Shown: in pieces, positions 6,536 through 9,508 of the stretch
Position numbering within the stretch: position 1 is the first letter of the stretch
Layout: each line of letters starts with the position of its first letter
Source of the DNA: Acidobacteriota bacterium
GTDB lineage: Bacteria > Acidobacteriota > Aminicenantia > UBA2199
Reading direction: 5' to 3'
DNA length: 9,508 nucleotides
Assembly: GCA_021817755.1 (NCBI GenBank)
Contig: JAKAGC010000097.1
Location: forward strand, 1 to 9,508
Notes under the pieces: generated by a model
Database searches by the model: none
The model's input: the letters and a program-made list of their open reading frames with translations, nothing else
Told to the model about the DNA's origin: nothing
Program-made: the position numbers and the translations under genes

Positions 6536-8989
6536 TTAGTCGGCGCTCCCTTGTTTAGTTAATGTTCGAACTTTAATAACAATCATAGTGAAGTCGTCAT
6601 GTTGAGGCGTTTTTCCTGAAAATTCGGAAACTCCGGTTATGACTTTTTCCATCAGGTGCTGAGGAGATAGGTGGCCATACGTTTTTATTATTTCATTCAG
6701 ACGTTCTTCACCGAAGCACTCGTTTTTGGAGTTCATTGCTTCGGAGACACCGTCCGTGTAGAATACAAGAGTATCGTTTTCTTCGATGGGTATTGTGATT
6801 TCTTCGATAAGTTTCCGGTAGCGTTCACCTTTGTCGAGTCCCAGGGCAATACCTTTCGGGTTGATTATGACTATTTCCCCTGAATTTGCTTTTCTAACTA
6901 TAAGAGGATTATGTCCGGCTCTAGCCAGTGTTAGAGTGTGGTTTTCCAGGTCGAACGTACCATAAATGATCGTAATGAAAACATCCCGGGGAACATTTTC
7001 CCAGAATATTTCATTTGCTTCTGCCAGGAGTGTTGCCGGTTCTATGGTAATTCTTGAAAGGGTTTTAATAATGCCTTTTACCATTGTCATATAGAAGGCA
7101 GCGGAAACGCCTTTCCCTGAAACATCGCCGATAAGTACACTCAAATAGCGGTCATCCAGTTCGATAAAATCATAATAATCGCCCCCTACTTCCATTGCCG
7201 GTTGGCAAATGCTGACTATTTCAAGGTGGGGGAGTTGGGGAATCCGGCGGGGAAGGAATTTTACCTGTACGCTTCGTGCGATTTCCAGTTCTTTCAGGAA
7301 TCGTTCTTTTTCTGCAATGCGGTTAACATATTCCGGGACATAAGCTTCATAGTCTGTTACGGAACGTTTCCTGTAAATAAGATAAAGTCCTGCTCCCAGG
7401 AAGAAAACCGTAAAGATCATCAGGATTGTAGCCTGTATACTGAATAGAAATTCAGGAATAAGGAAAATGAGCATCAGATCGAATAATATATTGATCCAGA
7501 GCAAAGAAAGAAGCATGGCAAAGGTGTCCCAATGGCGAACACACCATGCCCATAGTACTGCAATCGGAAACATTAGTATAAAACCGAGGTAATCGGGGTG
7601 AAAAATCATTGAATCCAGTTTTCCAAGGTTAAATGTAATCGCAAGAAGCAGCACAAACAGGAATTTATTAGAATTTGTTTTGTTTTTTAAATAACTGGCC
7701 CAGAAAAAGAAAAGGGTAATTCCGGTAAAAAGAGTTCCTACTAAATTTTGGGTCAATAAATGGATTACTTTGGGAAGGATACTGATTGGGTCCAGCATAT
7801 CTTCTTTGATTATAACAAATCCGATATTTAATGTTGAATTGATATAGATCATAATTCCCAGTAAACCGATGGAGAATCCGGCAAGGAAAATCGATCGAAG
7901 GATAGCAGTACCAGTTTCGCGAACCATAAATTTCCCTTGAAGGTGAAGGTCAAATAATCCGATTTTTTCCGACCAGGCTTCCCGTGTACAAGATTCTGCT
8001 GTTGAGAAAAGAACCAGCATTCCCAGAAAAGTAAAAAAACCAAGAACACCGGCTTGAATAAGAGAATCGGTCTGGAAAAACTGGTTTTCGGAAAGAAGCA
8101 TGATCGCTATCATTATGGCTGTTGCTATCCCGATCCATACAGCGCGTTTGTATTCCAACTCATCGTTCTTAATTTTCCTGATAAAGCGAATAATTAGTAT
8201 TAAAGAGATTAATCCCCATGTAATAAGACTGAATATTCCTCCCACTAAGGTATCTTTATCACTACCTCTCGGACTGACGATCGTAGGATCAACTACGGTC
8301 TCCGCCTGGTAAGAGGTAATCCGGTCTCCTACAACCTGGAATGCGTATGTATTGGTAAGGTAGGGGTAGCGGTTGGATTTCTCTTTGTATTTGAATTGGT
8401 AAGTGATAGTGGCTCCCGTACGATTAACATCTTTTTGAGAGATAATCAAGGAGCGGGTTTTAACGTGCATGGATTCCAGGAAATACTGGGTTTCCATCAA
8501 GGCATCGTCTTCGGATAGGGAAGAATTATTAGTGAGATTCTGATCCTCTTTGGAGATATTGAAGCCGATTAGGTTTCCTTTGAAATCAAATTGAGCATCT
8601 GTAATATTTTTTGAAAAGGTATTTGGGATATTAGAAATGGAAGTAAGACGTTTTTTCCAGATTACATTCCAGTAACCTACTGTTATTTCAGGGAATTCTT
8701 TATAATTTTTCTTGTGATATTGAGCGTATTCGAAGAGTTGGGGATTGATTTCAGCCGAAATTTTTTGTTTGTGGTTTTTTAAATCGATATTGAATTGGTG
8801 AGCAAGATTTTCTGCTTTTATTTGTGCTTTGGCTCTTGAATAGAAGTGAGGAGGTTTGATAAATTGGATTAAGGGGGATTCAAGGATTGAAGTAAAATAT
8901 ACAATAATTCCTGCGATACCTATAAAAGCGAGAAATATTGTCAATCGCCGGTGTTTGGCGATTTTTTCCATTTGTTTATGCTTATCCAT
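6536..8989 (-). CDS. Membrane-anchored SpoIIE/RsbU-type PP2C serine phosphatase with extracytoplasmic sensor region
   Basis: The 817-residue protein has three parts. Residues 17-35 are a membrane segment, followed by a region of about 210 residues (36-248) without hydrophobic stretches that should face outside the cytoplasm; its second half (about 157-235) looks PepSY-like, weakly. A polytopic region follows (about 249-538) with roughly nine membrane helices. A helical linker (550-575) leads to a C-terminal SpoIIE phosphatase (about 575-806) with VGGDYYDF (601-608), GDVSGKG (621-627), AGHNP (691-695), TDGVSEAMN (745-753) and HDDFT (797-801). The metal-binding aspartates D604, D622, D746 and D799 are all present, so it should be active. 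Such enzymes usually dephosphorylate STAS anti-anti-sigma proteins; no STAS or anti-sigma gene is in the window. The start has no clear ribosome site but overlaps the stop of a short leader ORF. Confidence 0.93.
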   Translation of the reverse strand: MDKHKQMEKIAKHRRLTIFLAFIGIAGIIVYFTSILESPLIQFIKPPHFYSRAKAQIKAENLAHQFNIDLKNHKQKISAEINPQLFEYAQYHKKNYKEFPEITVGYWNVIWKKRLTSISNIPNTFSKNITDAQFDFKGNLIGFNISKEDQNLTNNSSLSEDDALMETQYFLESMHVKTRSLIISQKDVNRTGATITYQFKYKEKSNRYPYLTNTYAFQVVGDRITSYQAETVVDPTIVSPRGSDKDTLVGGIFSLITWGLISLILIIRFIRKIKNDELEYKRAVWIGIATAIMIAIMLLSENQFFQTDSLIQAGVLGFFTFLGMLVLFSTAESCTREAWSEKIGLFDLHLQGKFMVRETGTAILRSIFLAGFSIGLLGIMIYINSTLNIGFVIIKEDMLDPISILPKVIHLLTQNLVGTLFTGITLFFFWASYLKNKTNSNKFLFVLLLAITFNLGKLDSMIFHPDYLGFILMFPIAVLWAWCVRHWDTFAMLLSLLWINILFDLMLIFLIPEFLFSIQATILMIFTVFFLGAGLYLIYRKRSVTDYEAYVPEYVNRIAEKERFLKELEIARSVQVKFLPRRIPQLPHLEIVSICQPAMEVGGDYYDFIELDDRYLSVLIGDVSGKGVSAAFYMTMVKGIIKTLSRITIEPATLLAEANEIFWENVPRDVFITIIYGTFDLENHTLTLARAGHNPLIVRKANSGEIVIINPKGIALGLDKGERYRKLIEEITIPIEENDTLVFYTDGVSEAMNSKNECFGEERLNEIIKTYGHLSPQHLMEKVITGVSEFSGKTPQHDDFTMIVIKVRTLTKQGSAD

Positions 8990-9069
8990 TAGCTTATCAA
9001 TGTGTTAATAGAAAACGATCTAATGCGTGATTCCGGCGAATAATCATATAAAACATCTTGTCTATTCAT
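8989..9069 (-). CDS. Possible 26-codon leader ORF overlapping the phosphatase start
   Basis: On the minus strand an ATG at 9069 opens 26 codons (MNRQDVLYDYSPES..., ending LIS) whose TAA shares one base with the phosphatase ATG (TAATG). The predicted transcription start lies only about 8 nt before this ATG, so it would be translated almost leaderless. The phosphatase itself lacks a visible ribosome site, so translation of this ORF could deliver ribosomes to it by termination-reinitiation. The peptide resembles nothing I recognise. Its length is short enough that chance cannot be excluded. Confidence 0.4.
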   Translation of the reverse strand: MNRQDVLYDYSPESRIRSFSINTLIS

Positions 9070-9083
9070 TTTTATCTTTGAAT

Positions 9084-9112
9084 ACTATATTTGAAAATGT
9101 TTTTTTTGTCAA
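9084..9112 (-). promoter_or_regulatory. Sigma70-type promoter of the phosphatase gene
   Basis: Minus strand: perfect -35 TTGACA (9112-9107), 17-nt spacer with an A tract, -10 TATAGT (9089-9084), five of six. Transcription would begin near 9077, about 88 nt before the phosphatase start. It probably begins the whole minus-strand block, with the grpE promoter as an internal start. Confidence 0.8.
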
Positions 9113-9133
9113 TGTTTAATTATGATATTCAAT

Positions 9134-9207
9134 TTAGAATATTTTGAAAATCGGGATTCAAAATTAGAATTAGTTGGATTAAGGGGTCGTTTGTTTTCGA
9201 TTTTGAA
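9134..9207. repeat. ATTTTGAA inverted and direct repeats in the divergent control region
   Basis: ATTTTGAA (9141-9148) and TTCAAAAT (9157-9164) form a perfect 8-bp inverted repeat with an 8-bp centre. A third copy, ATTTTGAA (9200-9207), lies between the -35 and -10 of the antiporter promoter. TTAGAAT is also repeated directly at 9134-9140 and 9164-9170. The layout between two divergent promoters suits an operator, but the sequence is AT-rich, which raises the chance of coincidental repeats. Confidence 0.4.
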
Positions 9208-9218
9208 TATGCTATAAT
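9191..9218 (+). promoter_or_regulatory. Extended -10 promoter of the antiporter gene
   Basis: TATAAT (9213-9218) is preceded by TGC (9210-9212), giving the extended -10 form TGnTATAAT. The -35 is poor (TTGTTT, 9191-9196, 16-nt spacer), as is usual when the extended -10 is present. The start point would be near 9225, some 45 nt before the ATG. Confidence 0.7.
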
Positions 9219-9260
9219 AAAAATTATTACACTAAAAATGCATCCATCGTTTTGTTAAAT

Positions 9261-9265
9261 GAGGT
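9261..9265 (+). promoter_or_regulatory. Ribosome binding site of the antiporter gene
   Basis: GAGGT lies 4 nt before the ATG at 9270, slightly close. An earlier ATG at 9259 reads into a stop after two codons, so 9270 is the start. Confidence 0.65.
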
Positions 9266-9269
9266 AAGA

Positions 9270-9508
9270 ATGGAGTATACAGCATTAAAAGATATATTGA
9301 TTATCCTTTCTAGTTCTGTTTTTATTGTTCTGATTAGTCAAAAATTGAAATTACCTGCCATAATCGGTTTTCTTCTTACCGGCATACTGATTGGCCCCGG
9401 AGGGTTGGGATGGGTACGTGACAGCGAATTAGTCGAATTAATGGCTGAAATTGGTGTAATCATGCTGTTATTTGTCGTCGGACTTGAATTCTCTGTCGAC
9501 CGTTTAAA
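9270..9508 (+). CDS. CPA2-family monovalent cation/proton antiporter (KefB-like), N-terminal part, cut by window end
   Basis: The 79 codons seen stay open to the window end. They give a hydrophobic helix (about 9-22), then LKLPAIIGFLLTGILIGPGGLG (residues 26-47) and EIGVIMLLFVVGLEFS (61-76), all typical of the first membrane segments of KefB/KefC-type CPA2 transporters. These inner-membrane proteins exchange K+ or Na+ for protons. Which ion, and whether a C-terminal RCK/TrkA-N domain is present, lies beyond the window. It is transcribed divergently from the phosphatase and shares its control region. Confidence 0.92.
   Translation, partial: MEYTALKDILIILSSSVFIVLISQKLKLPAIIGFLLTGILIGPGGLGWVRDSELVELMAEIGVIMLLFVVGLEFSVDRL

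Noticed and set aside
1..9508. CRISPR array, tRNA/rRNA genes, insertion sequence or prophage parts
   Set aside because: No regularly spaced repeats, RNA gene signatures, transposase-like proteins or terminal repeats were seen.

Overview
The window is an AT-rich bacterial segment. It is dominated by a block of six co-directional minus-strand genes (read from about 9112 down to 1099): a membrane-anchored SpoIIE/PP2C-type serine phosphatase, grpE, dnaK, dnaJ, rsmE and a Ser/Thr protein kinase with a C-terminal zinc ribbon. The block is flanked on the left by a cold-shock protein gene (minus strand) and the 3' end of a nonribosomal peptide synthetase (plus strand), and on the right by the divergent 5' end of a CPA2-type cation/proton antiporter (plus strand). 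The DnaK nucleotide-binding domain carries the extra segment (around residues 75-103) that is typical of diderm (Gram-negative-type) DnaK and absent from Firmicutes DnaK, so a diderm lineage is the best guess. I cannot name the phylum.

Layout. 2-601: NRPS C-terminus (end of an adenylation domain plus a carrier domain, no thioesterase). 628-681: hairpin terminator between convergent genes. 697-897: small CspA-family protein with a long structured leader and a good promoter at 1014-1042. 1099-2043: kinase. 2048-2788: rsmE. 2793-3896: dnaJ, whose last codons overlap a terminator-like hairpin plus T7 tract. 3901-5715: dnaK. 5721-6419: grpE, with its own sigma70-like promoter at 6454-6482. 6536-8989: phosphatase with ten or so membrane segments. 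8990-9269: divergent control region with two promoters, a possible 26-codon leader ORF overlapping the phosphatase start, and ATTTTGAA inverted repeats. 9270-end: antiporter N-terminus.

How the genes fit together. GrpE, DnaK and DnaJ form the complete Hsp70 machine. RsmE (16S rRNA m3U1498 methyltransferase) next to dnaJ echoes the hrcA-grpE-dnaK-dnaJ-prmA-rsmE order known from Bacillus, but here hrcA and prmA are absent. A phosphatase sits upstream and a kinase sits at the end of the run, so opposing phospho-signalling enzymes bracket the chaperone genes. The five downstream genes are separated by only 4-5 nt each. No CIRCE-like operator is visible at grpE, so heat-shock control, if present, works some other way. 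A link between kinase/phosphatase signalling and chaperone output is the most interesting hypothesis here, but it rests on gene order only.
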